Assembly (NCBI GenBank): GCA_032622095.1
Contig: CP136069.1
Span: 30,136,342 to 30,200,341 of the forward strand
DNA from: Siphonodentalium dalli
Lineage: Eukaryota; Mollusca; Scaphopoda; Gadilida; Siphonodentaliidae
Reading direction: 5' to 3'
DNA: 64,000 nt
Positions within the stretch are counted from its first letter, which is position 1. Each line of letters opens with the position of its first letter. The notes under the pieces were generated by a model. It ran no database searches and had not been told where the DNA came from. It saw only the letters and a list, made by a program, of their open reading frames with translations. Position numbers and translations under genes: made by a program. Positions 1-13,500 of this stretch are shown in pieces.

Positions 1-418
1 GTGATAAAATATATGGGTACGTTCTATGGGGTTACTCAAAGCAGAGGCTGAACAACTTCTTGTTAATAGTGTCTATAGTAAACACATTTCCGTTGCACTT
101 AAAAACATGACTCTAGGCTGCAATGTGACATATTTGATGCGCACTGTCAACAGAAACATGCTCTGTTCAAATTCATGGATAATGCTGGTGAATAATAAAC
201 TAAAATTTGCTGCTCTCAATGAATCAGAATGTGTATTTTAGCGACCAATTTTCAACTTACAATAAACATATCTAGGTTTCTCTCCCCTAGTAACAGTTTA
301 TTACATATGTAATGTTATATTGACATAACAGTGATGTTGGCCTGGTGTCATGGAATTTTCAGTGTATTCGATTTCATTTTCATCAATAGCTTGAAAGGGC
401 GGATACATACGTGTATTC
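1..418. other. Intron after ODF2 exon 16, nothing recognised
   Basis: AT-rich sequence with no convincing coding frame and no repeat that I can match elsewhere in the window. Downstream ODF2 exons should lie further left, outside the window. Confidence 0.5.
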
Positions 419-752
419 TTAACCCTTCATGATCGGCGCTTTCTGACATTTTGCAAGCATTCTCATATATATGCGAGTCTCCCATATGGATCCTCACATA
501 TATAACAGAATACATTGGCCTAACAATGTTTACCTTGACCTTGTAACCCAGTGCATTCCCTTATATATGCGAGTCTCCCATATGGATCCTCGCATATATA
601 ACAGAATACATTGGCCTAACAATGTTTACCTTGACCTTGTAAGTCAGTGCATTCTCTTATATATGTGAGACTCCCAGACTCGCATATATAAGAGAATGCA
701 CTGGCACAGGATCTTTAATGCTGCACCAGCACAGCTCCCATCATGAACCTCA
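419..752. mobile_element. TTAA-type hairpin MITE
   Basis: Starts TTAACCCTTCATGAT and contains palindromes of the form GCATTCTCTTATATATGCGA with its complement. The right end (GCTGCACCAGCACAGCTCCC) lacks the closing AAAGGGTTAA, so this copy is truncated. A TTAA duplication and CCC ends suggest piggyBac-type mobilisation (inference). The hairpin segment is internally duplicated (471-560 against 566-660). Confidence 0.65.
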
Positions 753-754
753 TT

Positions 755-1470
755 GGTGATCAAATAGAAATAGAGAATAATCTTGCTCAAAGTAGTTATT
801 TGTTACTAATATTAATATTAATAAACACTTGTCATTCTTATGTATTAAAGTGATGTGAAACACTCAGGTATAGGGTGATCAAATAGAAATGGAGAATAAT
901 CTTGCTCAAAGTAGTTACTTTTACAAATATTATATCTAAATTGACAACACACATCGTCATATTATATTATATATTAATTAAATGCAGTGACTGCCGATGG
1001 CGAAATCGTTTTCGTTAGTTTATCGCCGATAGATGCGTCCCGATTCGAGTATTAAATATTTACAAATTTGCGTAGTTCAGACGATGTTTTCTATGGAGTG
1101 GTATGGTCGATTTGATTGAGATTTTCGGTTATGTTAGTACAAATGTGACATTCCTCCAGTTGGCATAGCACCTGAATACTAACTTATCAGTTTGACGCAC
1201 CCGAACAAGTACATAATATATCTTTAATTAAAAGCAATGACTCTCGATGGTGAAAAGATTTGTGTTAGATTATCCCTGATAGTTGCGTCCCGAATCGAGA
1301 TGTAAATATTTACAATTGGGCATAATTGATATGATGTTTTCTATGGAGTGGTATGGTCGATTTCTTTGAAATTTTCGGCGATGTTAGTAGAATGGTACAT
1401 TCCCCATGTTGGCATAGCGCCTGAGTACTAACTTATCAATTTCTCACACCTGAACAAGTCAATAATATGT
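755..1470 (+). repeat. Interspersed repeat, partly tandem (family also at 48.2 and 54.6 kb)
   Basis: Begins with GTGATGTGAAACACTC and includes GGAGAATAATCTTGCTCAAA and TTTTCTATGGAGTGGTATGG. A second shortened copy follows at 1,195-1,440, and part of its start is duplicated at 755-810. Related copies are at 48,155-48,520 (inverted) and 54,571-55,190. No coding potential seen and class unknown. Confidence 0.7.
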
Positions 1471-1501
1471 CTTTAATAAGAGAATTTAAATGAATATTCA
1501 C

Positions 1502-1583
1502 CGAGTTTTGAAGCAGAGATTCTTCTTTCTTTGATACAGCTGCCATCAGATCTCTGTTCTCATCCTCTGTATCTCTTAACCTC
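1502..1583 (-). CDS. ODF2: ODF2 exon 16 (codons 672-699)
   Basis: Twenty-seven codons plus one base, containing DTEDENRDLMAAVSKKEESL, which aligns with the ODF2 segment ending in IAKREEAIHQS. Acceptor TTTTATCAG lies at the right edge and donor GTGAAT at the left. The first base completes an AG|G arginine codon with exon 15. It is the last exon seen; the rest of the C-terminal coil continues off the left edge. Confidence 0.88.
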
Positions 1584-4500
1584 CTGATAAAAGAATGTAA
1601 GTCACTGTCATGTACTCTTAGTATGTAAATCATGTATAAATCCTTGGTGTGAGAGGAAATAATGTACTCTTAGTATGTAAATCATGTATAAATCCTTGGT
1701 GTGAGAGGAAATAATGTACTCTTAGTATGTAAATCATGTATAAATCCTTGGTGTGAGAGAAAATAATGTACTCTTAGTATGTAAATCATGTATAAATCAT
1801 CGGTGTGAGAGAAAATAATGTACTCTTAGTATGTAAATCATGTATAAATCCTTGGTGTGAGCAGGTGTGAGAGGAAATAATGTACTGTTAGTATGTAAAT
1901 CATGTATAATTCCTTGGTGTGAGAGGAAATAATGTACTCTTAGTATGTAAATCATGTATAAATCCTTGGTGTGAGAGAAAATAATGTACTCTTAGTATGT
2001 AAATCATGTATAAATCCTTGGTGTGAGCAGGTGTGAGAGGAAATAATGTACTCTTAGTATGTAAATCATGTATAAATCCTTGGTGTGAGAGGAAATAATG
2101 TACTCTTAGTATGTAAATCATATATAAATCCTTGGTGTGAGAGGAAATAATGTACTCTTAGTTTGTAAATCATGTATAAATCGTAGGTGTGAGCAGCTGG
2201 TTTGAGTGGAATTAATGATCCTAGGTCTCAGGTAACCAGAGGGTAAATTTGGTGATGCTAGACCACTATGTGGGATAGTGTCACTAATTTTACCCTCTGG
2301 GGACCTCATTCTTCAAATGTCAGACACACTAAATTCAGACTTGCACTCATACGGACATACAGAGTCTATCATAGTTGCATTGAAATGTCATTTCTCAGAA
2401 GCATGTGAGCAAATTACATAACACTGCAGTACAGCATGCAACAATTTGTGACCCGCCATATCAAATCCAGTCGTAAGTCGAGATTTTTTTTACCCTGTGC
2501 CAATGCATTCTCTTATATATGCGAGTTGACCATAGGTCGCCTCACATATATAAGAGAATGCATTGGCCTAAATTTTTTTTACAATTTTAATAATTTTTTC
2601 TTGTATTCTTTAACAATTTTATAATTTCACCCATACAGAGCCCCAGACAAACATGAGCAGGCGACACTCTTCTATATGGTAGGGAATGCTTTGGCACAGG
2701 GTAAAAAAAATCCCGACTTAAGACTGGATTTGATATGGCGGGTCACATTTCATTTCAGATTTCTTACCTTTCGATTGTTTCAATCTTGCTTTGATAAATT
2801 CTATTATCATCCTCAATAGTATGACACTTGTCTCTCATTTGTTCCAGTGATTCAGACAAATGTTCAACCTGTAAAATATATTTAACAATGTGTTCAATAT
2901 TGGTTGAATATTTAGAATGGGTTGAATGTTTATATTTACCCTTCCATGACTGGAGCTTCCTGAAATTATGCGAAAACCCTGTGTCAATGCATTCTCTTAT
3001 ATATGTGAGTCTGCCTCACATATAAAAGAGAATACATCAGATGGCATAACAATATATATCTTGACCTTGTAAGTGCATTATTTTATACATGTGAGGCTCC
3101 CTGTGATAGACTAGCATATATAAGGGAATGCACTGGCAAATGATCTGTAATGCTGCACCAGTGCACCTCCCGTAATGAGAGGGTTAACGCTCCCCAGAGG
3201 GAGAATTAGTGACGCTATCGCGCACAGAGGGCTAGCAACACCAACTTCACCCTCTGGGGACCTCATTCTGTAAATGTCGGACACACTATATCCAGACTTG
3301 CCATGAGCCCTTCTGTTCAGTTTCTGTATCCCCCAATTTGCAGAAGATAAAATGTGATAATCGAGGTGACTAATGAGTGAACATCACTGGCCACTTCAAC
3401 TGGGGAACTTCAATCTGGTCCTTGGTCTTCCATAGCAGTTGAGGCCAAAGCAGAATGAATTCCCTCTGTCGACCTAATTATGCAAATGTCAGGCAAACTA
3501 TTTCCAGACTTGTGTACGAACCTTTGCAGTGAGTTCTGCTGTGAATTTACTATTGTCAGTGTTCTTTTTTTCATTCGTCAGTAATCGATCATTTGCATCT
3601 TGGAGACGTATCTCGGCAGATCGTAGTAATTCCGGCAGTGGTTCTAGTTCCTGAAGGCGCTGGTGTAATCTGTATTTAACCTACAAAAGAAAGAGATAAA
3701 ACCTTCAAATTAATCTTCAAATTAATAATTCTTCCTTTCGTTGTTGCTTTTAATAAAAAAAACAAAACAAGAAAGGTTTGATGAACACTGAACTCAACAG
3801 CAATATGTACAATACAAATAAAGAAGATTTTGGTTTGTTTTTACCAGAAACAAAACTTTTGGGTCGTTCAGGCCTGCTGTCAAAGTTAAAGCCCTGTGCC
3901 AATAAATTCTCTTATATATGCGAGTCGACCATAGGTCGCCTCGCATAAGAGAATTCATTGGCCTAACAAATTTTATATTATTTTTTATAATTGTTAAAAA
4001 ATGTAAGAAAAATGATAAAAAATAAGAAAAAATGATATAAAAAAAATGATAAAATTGTTAAAGAATGTAAGAAAAAATAAGAAAAAATTGTTAGGCCAAT
4101 TATATATGCGATGTGACCTATGGCCGTTTCACATATATAAGAGAATGCATTGGCACAGGGTCTTTAATGTTGTGCCAGTTCAGCTCACGTCATGGAGGGT
4201 TAAATGAGACATATCTTCTCCTTGACACTTCTGATATAGAAATCAATTTCCTTATTTGTATATAAATGAAAAGATTAAATGTATTGCCGTTCTGTTCTGA
4301 CAGATCACTGAATAATATTAACCCTTTCTTTGCTAGATGGATCCTCCCATTCAGTTATAAAAGTATACATTGAAATAGTCTATGCATTGGCATAGGTCGC
4401 CTCGCATATATAAGAGAATGCATTGGCCTAAAAAAATTCTTATTTTAACACTTTTTACCATTTTTTCTTACATTCTTTAACAATTTTATAATTTTTTCTT

Positions 4501-7500
4501 ACATTTTTTAACATTTTTTATAATATTTTTCTACATTCTTTGACAATTTTATCATTTTTAATATGTGTTAAGCCAATGCATTCTCTTATATATGCAAGGC
4601 GACCTATGGTCGACTCGAATATATATGAGAATGCATTGGCACGGGGCCGTTCTGTTGGGTAAAGGGTTAATAAGTCCAACAAATGACCTATGGTTGGTTG
4701 TTGAACCTATTAACTGAACATTTCCTAACAGAACTCCTCGTTGATGAATATTTAGTAAAGAAAGGGTTAAAGATACTTGACAGATTTGTTATGTTGATAA
4801 TGGTCACCAGAATGGTCGAAAACTCATGCGATTAACCCTTTCATGATGGGAGAGAGCTGGTGCAGATTAAAGATCCTGTGCCAGTGCATTCTCTTATATA
4901 TGCAAGTCTCCCATGGCATAGGGGACCTCGCATATAATAAGAGAATGCACTGGTCTTACAATGTCAAGGCAAATATTTTTAGGCCCATGATTTCTCTTAT
5001 ATATGAGAGGCTATCTACATGGGAGACTCGCATATATAAGAGAATGAATTGGCACATGGTTTTCTGATCTATTGAAAATAAACTCCATTTATTATTCACA
5101 TGTCACGTACCTTCTCTATTTCGATATCACCCTTCTGTTGTTCTTCTAATCGCACCAGAGTGTCATCAGCATCTCTGCGAGATAAATTCATCTGTAATAG
5201 AGAATCAACAAACTAGCTAGTATCACAAAATTCATCCTCTGGGTATCTCATTCCGATTACAAATTACTGGGTATATGTGACAGAATTAGTTCAATTTACA
5301 ACAACATGGTGTTGTTTATGTTTACAGCATGAGTACCATGAAGGAAAAAGCCAAGTTCAATTCAGGAGGTCAAATGCAATCGTACTTTTTTTAAATAATG
5401 TAAACATTGCGATCTAATGTATTTTCCATATTGAATTACCGCTTTCAATTGGCAACTGTTGTGGAGTTCAGAACAAATAACATGTTTTCTATGGAATAAA
5501 CTTGTTTAATGTCACAATTGTGATATTTGATTACATTTATTGCTGGTTTTAGGTGAGCGAGTGGTCTGGGTGTAAAGTCCATCATAGAGGACCATAGCGA
5601 TGGGACTCAAACGTAAAACATGATCTCGTCTACCAGTGTAACTAGCTGGTTTAAGTGCGAGCAAACTTGGACTGGGATGGATCCAATTTTATATCGCTGG
5701 CCAAGCTTTGTTAAAATGGATTGTAAACTTCTCAATGAGTCTTTTGGGGAGTAACAACTTTAAAGGGGGAAGGTATATTTACTTCACTTCTGTATTTGTA
5801 TATGTGTTGGGGGTAGGGGGTGTTTATGGTGGTGTAGTTACCTGACCTCTGTATTTGTATATTTGTTGGGGGTAGGGGGTGTTTATGATGGTGTAGTTAC
5901 CTGACCTCTGTATTTGTATATGTGTTGGGGGTAGGGGGGTGTTTATGATGGTGTAGTTACCTGACCTCTGTATTTGTATATGTGTTGGGGGTAGGGGGGT
6001 GTTTATGCTGGTGTAGTTACCTGACTTCTGTATTTGTATATGTGTTGGGGGTAGGGGGGTGTTTATGATGGTGTAGTTACCTGACCTCTGTATTTGTATA
6101 TGTGTTGGGGGTAGGGGGGTGTTTATGATGGTGTAGTTACCTGACCTCTGTATTTGTTGGGGGTAGGGGGGTGTTTATGCTGGTGTAGTTACCTGACTTC
6201 TGTATTTGTATATTTGTTGGGGGTAGGGGGGGGGGGGTGTTTATGGTGGTGTAGTTACCTGACCTCTGTATTTGTATATTTGTTGGGGGTAGGGGGTGTT
6301 TATGGTGGTGTAGTTACCTGACTTCTGTATTTGTATATGTGTTGGGGGTAGGGGGGTGTTTATGATGGTGTAGTTATCTGACCTCTGTATTTGTATATGT
6401 GTTGGGGGTAGGGGGTGTTTGTGATGGTGTAGTTACCTGACCTCTGTATTTGTATATGTGTTGGGGGTAGGGGGGTGTTTATGCTGGTGTAGTTACCTGA
6501 CCTCTGTATTTGTTGGGGGTAGGGGGTGTTTATGATGGTGTAGTTACCTGACCTCTGTATTTGTATATGTGTTGGGGGTAGGGGGGTGTTTATGCTGGTG
6601 TAGTTACCTGACCTCTGTATTTGTTGGGGGTAGGGGGGTGTTTATGGTGGTCTAGTTACCTGACCTCTGTATTTGTATATGTGTTGGGGGTAGGGGGGTG
6701 TTTATGATGGTGTAGTTACCTGACCTCTGTATTTGTATATGTGTTGGGGGTAGGGGGTGTTTATGGTGGTGTAGTTACCTGACCTCTGTATTTGTATATG
6801 TGTTGGGGGTAGGGGGTGTTTATGATGGTGTAGTTACCTGACCTCTGTATTTGTATATGTGTTGGGGGTAGGGGGTGTTTATGGTGGTGTAGTTACCTGA
6901 CCTCTGTATTTGTATATGTGTTGGGGGTAGGGGGGTGTTTATGATGGTGTAGTTACCTGACCTCTGTATTTGTATATTTGTTGGGGGTAGGGGGGTGTTT
7001 ATGATGGTGTAGTTACCTGACCTCTGTATTTGTATATGTGTTGGGGGTAGGAGGGTGTTTATGGTGGTGTAGTTACCTGACTTCTGTATTTGTATATTTG
7101 TTGGGGGTAGGGGGGTGTTTATGATGGTGTAGTTACCTGACCTCTGTATTTGTATATTTGTTGGGGGTAGGGGGGTGTTTATGGTGGTGTAGTTACCTGA
7201 CCTCTGTATTTGTATATGTGTTGGGGGTAGGGGGGTGATTATGATGGTGTAGTTACCTGACCTCTGTATTTGTTGGGGGTAGGGGGTGTTTATGATGGTG
7301 TAGTTACCTGACCTCTGTATTTGTATATGTGTTGGGGGTAGGGGGTGTTTATGCTGGTGTAGTTACCTGACCTCTGTATTTGTTGGGGGTAGGGGGGTGT
7401 TTATGATGGTGTAGTTACCTGACCTCTGTATTTGTATATTTGTTGGGGGTAGGGGGTGTTTATGATGGTGTAGTTACCTGACCTCTGTATTTGTATATGT

Positions 7501-10500
7501 GTTGGGGGTAGGGGGGGTGTTTATGGTGGTGTAGTTACCTGACCTCTGTATTTGTATATGTGTTGGGGGTAGGGGGGTGTTTATGCTGTGTAGTTACCTG
7601 ACTTCTGTATTTGTATATTTGTTGGGGGTAGGGGGGTGTTTATGCTGGTGTAGTTACCTGACCTCTGTATTTGTATATGTGTTGGGGGTAGGGGGGTGTT
7701 TATGGTGGTGTAGTTACCTGACTTCTGTATTTGTATATTTGTTGGGGGTAGGGGGGTGTTTATGATGGTGTAGTTACCTGACCTCTGTATTTGTATATGT
7801 GTTGGGGGTAGGGGGGTGTTTATGCTGGTGTAGTTACCTGACTTCTGTATTTGTATATTTGTTGGGGGTAGGGGGGTGTTTATGGTGGTGTAGTTACCTG
7901 ACTTCTGTATTTGTATATGTGTTGGGGGTAGGGGGTGTTTATGGTGGTGTAGTTACCTGACCTCTGTATTCATCAATGAGCGTCTCGTATTGCTTGAGAT
8001 TTGATTGTAGCTGCACAATCTCTTGTTCAGATTGAGAATATTTATTTTCAAGCGACGCAATGGAAGACTGAAACAGAAAAACACATAATCTATATACAGT
8101 AATTCCCAAAGTAATTGACCACTTAACCACAGCAGAATTATGGGTAATTTTTCAGGATTTAGTCGGAAATATGGCTTGTTGCCATTCATTGGAAAGCTCT
8201 CGGTGAGAGCTTTCAGATGAATGGCAACAAGCCAAATTTCCGACTAAATCCTGAAAAATTACCCATAATTCTGCTGTGGTTAAGTGGTCAATTACTTTGG
8301 GCATTACTGTAAGGCATTGGAACAGACAGTGTAAAACCAGTATAGTGAGTAAGAACACCATTATACTAAGTAAACATACTTTAAGTATGCTGTTGGGACA
8401 AATGCATAATTGTATATAAGAGAGAAGTCACTTCTCCCTGGGACAAAAATAGGGAGAAGTGGCACATTTTAGGGAGAAGATGTCGCCCAAGTCACCCTCT
8501 AGGCTGGTCCCTGTTTGTAACCTCAAATTTAAATATATAAGATTTTCAGAAAAGGCGAGCAATTTTCAATAAAATTTCAAAACTTTATATGTTTTACAGA
8601 TGTTTATATTTTTACACATTTACCCAATGCGAGTGCATTGGGTCCCTTTAACTGCTATGTCGGTAGTTTTTAATGAATTCTTGTGTGCCATCTATCAAGA
8701 AGCAAGCGTGAGTTTAGTGTGACTGTCATTTGCAGAATGAGGTCCCCAGAGGGTGAATTTAGTGACGCTATCCCACATATCCCGCATAGCGGGCTAGCAT
8801 CACTAAATTCACCCTCTGTGGACCTCATTCTGCTTGGGCCTCATCTTCTCTGGAAAATCTCTTTATTATCAAATTTCTATAGAAACTTCTTCACATAGAT
8901 TCTATTTCTTTTTTAGTTTAGTTTCTCTATATCCCCAAATTGGCAGACGACACATAACATATCGAGGTTCCCAATGGGTGTACATCACAATATTCACCAT
9001 TTGGGAACTTCAGTCTGAGTCTATGTTTCCCATAGCAGATGAGGCCATGCAGAATGAGGTTCCCAGAGTGTGAATTTAGTGATGCTAGCCCGCTATGTGG
9101 GATAGCATCACTAAATTCACCCTCTGGGGACCTCATTCTGCACATGACAAGCACACTAAACTCAGGCTTGTTAAGAAGTCATTGAACTAACCTGTAGCCT
9201 ATCATTATCTAGTTGTAAGTTTGCAACCTCCGTGTTTTTATCATGCAGCCTTGTTGAAGCATCGTCCAATTGGATTCTAGTTTTTTCCTCGACCCTGGTA
9301 ACCAAATTTTCAAGCTCATCAGTACGCCTGCAATACATAAATTCTTCAAATGTGACCCGCCATATCAAATATATAGGTCGCCTCGCATATATAAGAGAAT
9401 GCATTGGCATAATTTTTTTTTATCATTTTAAAAAAATAAATGTTTCTTACAATTTTTAGGACATAAAATAAAAAACATCCATTACCCTGCAGGGAGCCCC
9501 ACACATAAATAGAACCATATAGAAGAGTGTCGTCTGCTCATGTTTGTCTGGGGCTCTGTATGGGTGAAATTATAAAAATGTTAAAGAATACAAGAACAAA
9601 TTATTAAAATTGTAAAAAATTGTTAGGCCAATGCATTCTCTTATATATGTGAGGCGACCTATGGTCGACTCGCATATATAAGAGTATGCATTGGCACAGG
9701 GTAAAAAAAATCCCGACTTACGACTGGATTTGATATGGCGGGTTACAAATTGCTCAATAATTTCGAATAAATGTTGATCAATAAAGTCATTGCATCCCCT
9801 TCATTTTCATTATAAAATTTGTCTCAAGATTCAATAATATAAACTTTGAGGGCAAATAAATACAAATTGTGTGTTCTCAGACACCTCCCTCATCACTCAA
9901 GCACCTCCCTTGTCACTCATTCACCTCCCTTGTCACTCACACACCTCCCTTGTCACTCAGGCACCTCCCTCGTCACTCAGGCACCTTCCTTCTCACAGAA
10001 TTGTATTTAAAAGCCTCGTCAAACATATTTTTCAATATTTTTTGTTTGAAATATTGGATTTGAATAAAGAAAATAAATTTTAGTTTGTTACTTGAGTTTT
10101 CCTGATTTTGGGGAAAAAAATTAAAAATAGTTTGGTGCCAGGCTGCCCCGATTCGATAACACAGCATTGGCTGGTGCCAGGCTGACAATTCAAAACTCAT
10201 ATAAATACATTGGCGTTTTTAGTGTATTTATTTTCATGAATTCTGTTTTCTCCCACTCTCTTTCTTTTTTCTCACTCTTAGTAGGTAATAAAGTTAGAAG
10301 AAATCCATAGCAAAATTGACTCTGAGGTGGCTCAAAAGCGCAAGATTAGTGCCCAACACTGTAAAATAAGTGTATAAATAGTGAAAATCGTCTATTGATA
10401 CAAGTAGTGAAAATCTTCTATAGATAGTGAACATTGTCTATAGATAGTGAAAATCATAGATCTATAGAGAGTGAAAATCATAGATCTATAGATAGTGGAT

Positions 10501-13500
10501 ATAAATCAGTAAAGTTTTGAACAATAATGTGAATGTGACGAAACAGATATCAACCAATGAAAGGAACAGAAAGGTTTTAGACAATAATGTGACGATGGTG
10601 AGGAGATATGAGGACAAAATGAATGTAAAAGAAAAATAACCAACGACACAAACAGAAAGGTATCTACACCAAAATGAAAGCAATAAACCAGAATAAAGAA
10701 ACAATTCTATGAATCTAAGTATCGAATCAAAAGGAATTAAAAAACATTAGCCAAATAAATTTGACAAATTACTTTGCGCAACCCAGATGAAGCTTATTAG
10801 GAAAGATTTTCACAATAGTTTAATGAACTGGTTAATTTTTGACATAATCAGACTAAATCCAAAATGTACTATATCAGTGAGGTCAGAGGTCAGATTAACC
10901 ATGTGTTTCTTTTCATGCTGAAACTTTACAGCTTAAAGTTAACCCTTTCATGACGGGAGCTGTGCTGGTGCAGCATTAAATATCCTGTGCCAGCACATTC
11001 TCTTATATATGCGAGGATCAAGGTAAATATTGTTAGGCCAATGCATTCTCTTATATATGCGAGGCTCCCTAAGAGAATGCATTGGCACAGGGTTTTCGCA
11101 AAATTTCAGGAATCTCCAGTCATGGAAGGGTTAAAGCCTAAAAAAGCAGGCTACTAATTTTTACTCATAAAGACTTACTCAGAATGACACTAGTGTGTGA
11201 ATGGGTTTGTCGATACAGCACGACTGTTACAGCTGAGAGCACAAGTGCCGTATCAACAAACCCATTCACACATGGATAATTCTGTGTTTAGTACCCGCCA
11301 TGAGTTTTAGAATCAATTAATTGAAAACAAAAAGACTTACGAAGTTTATTCAGAATCAGACAGGGCTTGTCTTGTCATGTGTGATGATGCTTTTAATTTA
11401 TTGTTTATAAAAGTTGACATGGCCTAAACACGGTCAAAAACAGGCATGTATTAAACAACACAATGGAGAATAGACATGGCTTCGGTAAAAATAACAAAAC
11501 TAGCAATCATTCAACAAACTGGAAAAAAGTTTGTGTTCATCTAAAATTTACATTTAATTGCACACAAGTTGACCGACCTCTAAAAAATGCCGAAAAAAAC
11601 ATAGTAGATGGCAATTGTATAACCAAAAAAAAAAGAAAGAAATTTACCATGAAAATTTCATTGCGAAAACAAGTTTCCTGATTCACTGTAAACATGCGCT
11701 CGGACTATATTTTCAAATAATTATCAAATTTGCTATTCTTCCTCTAAAATTATTACCCATTCAGCTAATAAAAGGAATGATTGGTAAGTGTATCCAAAAA
11801 AACTGATTACTTCTAAATTTTTTTTTACATATTTTGCAGCAAATAATTTCAAGTTGCCTATTCTCATGGTAAAACACGTGGTTCTGGTTATGTCGAGTGA
11901 GGTCCCCTCATCCTTGAGTAGAAATTAGATACATGTATAAGTTTTTATTCTATATTTGATTTTAGACTGAAAACCAACAAATATTTGGTAATACAATATT
12001 AAGGGGGAGGTCAAGTGACCATATTTAACGGGGATTTCCATGCAAATCTCCCCAGCAAAAGTTATATATATGAAGCAGTTGTCAAGGAACTAAAGCAATC
12101 ATATAATTATACAGACATGACATTTAACTGGTAAATAGGCAATTGTTGCTATAAATATATTTTTGAGAATTTTTTTCTGGAATAACAACACTTGACCAAG
12201 TTTTGAAAAATCAATACAAAATAAAAATAAATAAATAATCAACATTCTAATGGAACAAATTCCAAGCCAACCCATCAGATAAATGTGTATTATAAAGTAA
12301 TACCCAGAAATATTTGCAACTCTGTAACTTTTGGCAGAGATTTGCATGGAAATGCCCCTTCAAAATTGGTCATTTAACCTCCTCCTTAAAGTTCAAATAA
12401 CTGTTTTTGAAAAAGATTACGTTCATATCAGGCTTTCAAAATATAGTAACCACAAGAATACCAAGCTTTCAAAAAGTACAGTAATGCTCTAAGTAATCGA
12501 CTTCTTAACCACAGCAGAATTATGGGTAACGTTTCAGGATTTATGGCTTGTTGCCATGCATCGGAAAGCTCTCGGGGAGAGCTTTCCAATGAATGGCAAC
12601 ACGCCATATTTCCGACTAAATCCTGAAAAGTTACCCATAATTCTGCTGTGGTTAAGAAGTCGATTACTTAGAGCATTACTGTAACCGCAACAACGAATGC
12701 ACAAACTTAAAAGCTGCAATTAAAATTTCTAAAAAAGTACCGAAGCATCAGGAACGTGAAAACAGAACAGGAAAGGGTTAATTACATTATAAGTGCACTC
12801 TTCTCGGCAGTTGATTGTGCTCGCTCTTTATGCATTTTATCAAAACGTAAGTTAGTGTGGCTCAGCTGAGCCTGTACGTCCGCGATGTGAGTATCTTTTT
12901 CCATCAGCTGTAGCCTCATTTTTTCAAGCGCGTCTTGACTTCTTTCGGCTCGCTGTTTCTGAACTCTGTGGAGTAAATTAGCAATGTCTAATCAGACCCT
13001 ATCATTGGAGCTAATGGGTCAAGTTACTACCAGGATTCAGACACATTTTTTAGACTGAAATTCCATGAATTTTCCATGATCCAATATAATTTTTCTATGA
13101 TCTGATAGATTGGTACCAGACACATGCTAACCGAGGACACATTCATTCAAAAAAAGGTTGGAGGTGTACACACATGCACTGCACAAACAGTATAGTCGGG
13201 GAGCCAATAAGGTCCACCTGCACCCCCCCGATGATTACAAATAACCTTATTTTTATTGTTCCCTATGGTATCCAGATAAAGAATCCGGAATTCACCGAAA
13301 AATAAAGGTGGCCCTACTAGGTGCTAGAGCCATTTGAATCCAAGATGGCCGCCATTTCCTCTAATTCCGACCAGCTGTATTTAATCGTTGTAATAGATCG
13401 GTTGTTAGCAAAAGACACAGACAAAATATATGATATTTGTTGGTGTGATGTCCTTCTTCAAAATGACGGCAAAAAATTTCGAAAACAATTCAAAATGGCC

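Noticed and set aside
1-1500. Search for the remaining C-terminal ODF2 exons
   Set aside because: No segment matching the QLRLEEKTREC or LKDRLEQSESTNRSM parts of the protein was found left of exon 16, so they should lie outside the window.
5779-7970. GGGGGTAGGGGGG repeat considered as interstitial telomere sequence
   Set aside because: Not (TTAGGG)n; the unit is 60 bp and contains the exon 12 donor.
8150-8270. Perfect hairpins considered as microRNA precursors
   Set aside because: Arms are far longer than a microRNA hairpin, and several dispersed copies have TA target duplications, so they are foldback MITEs.
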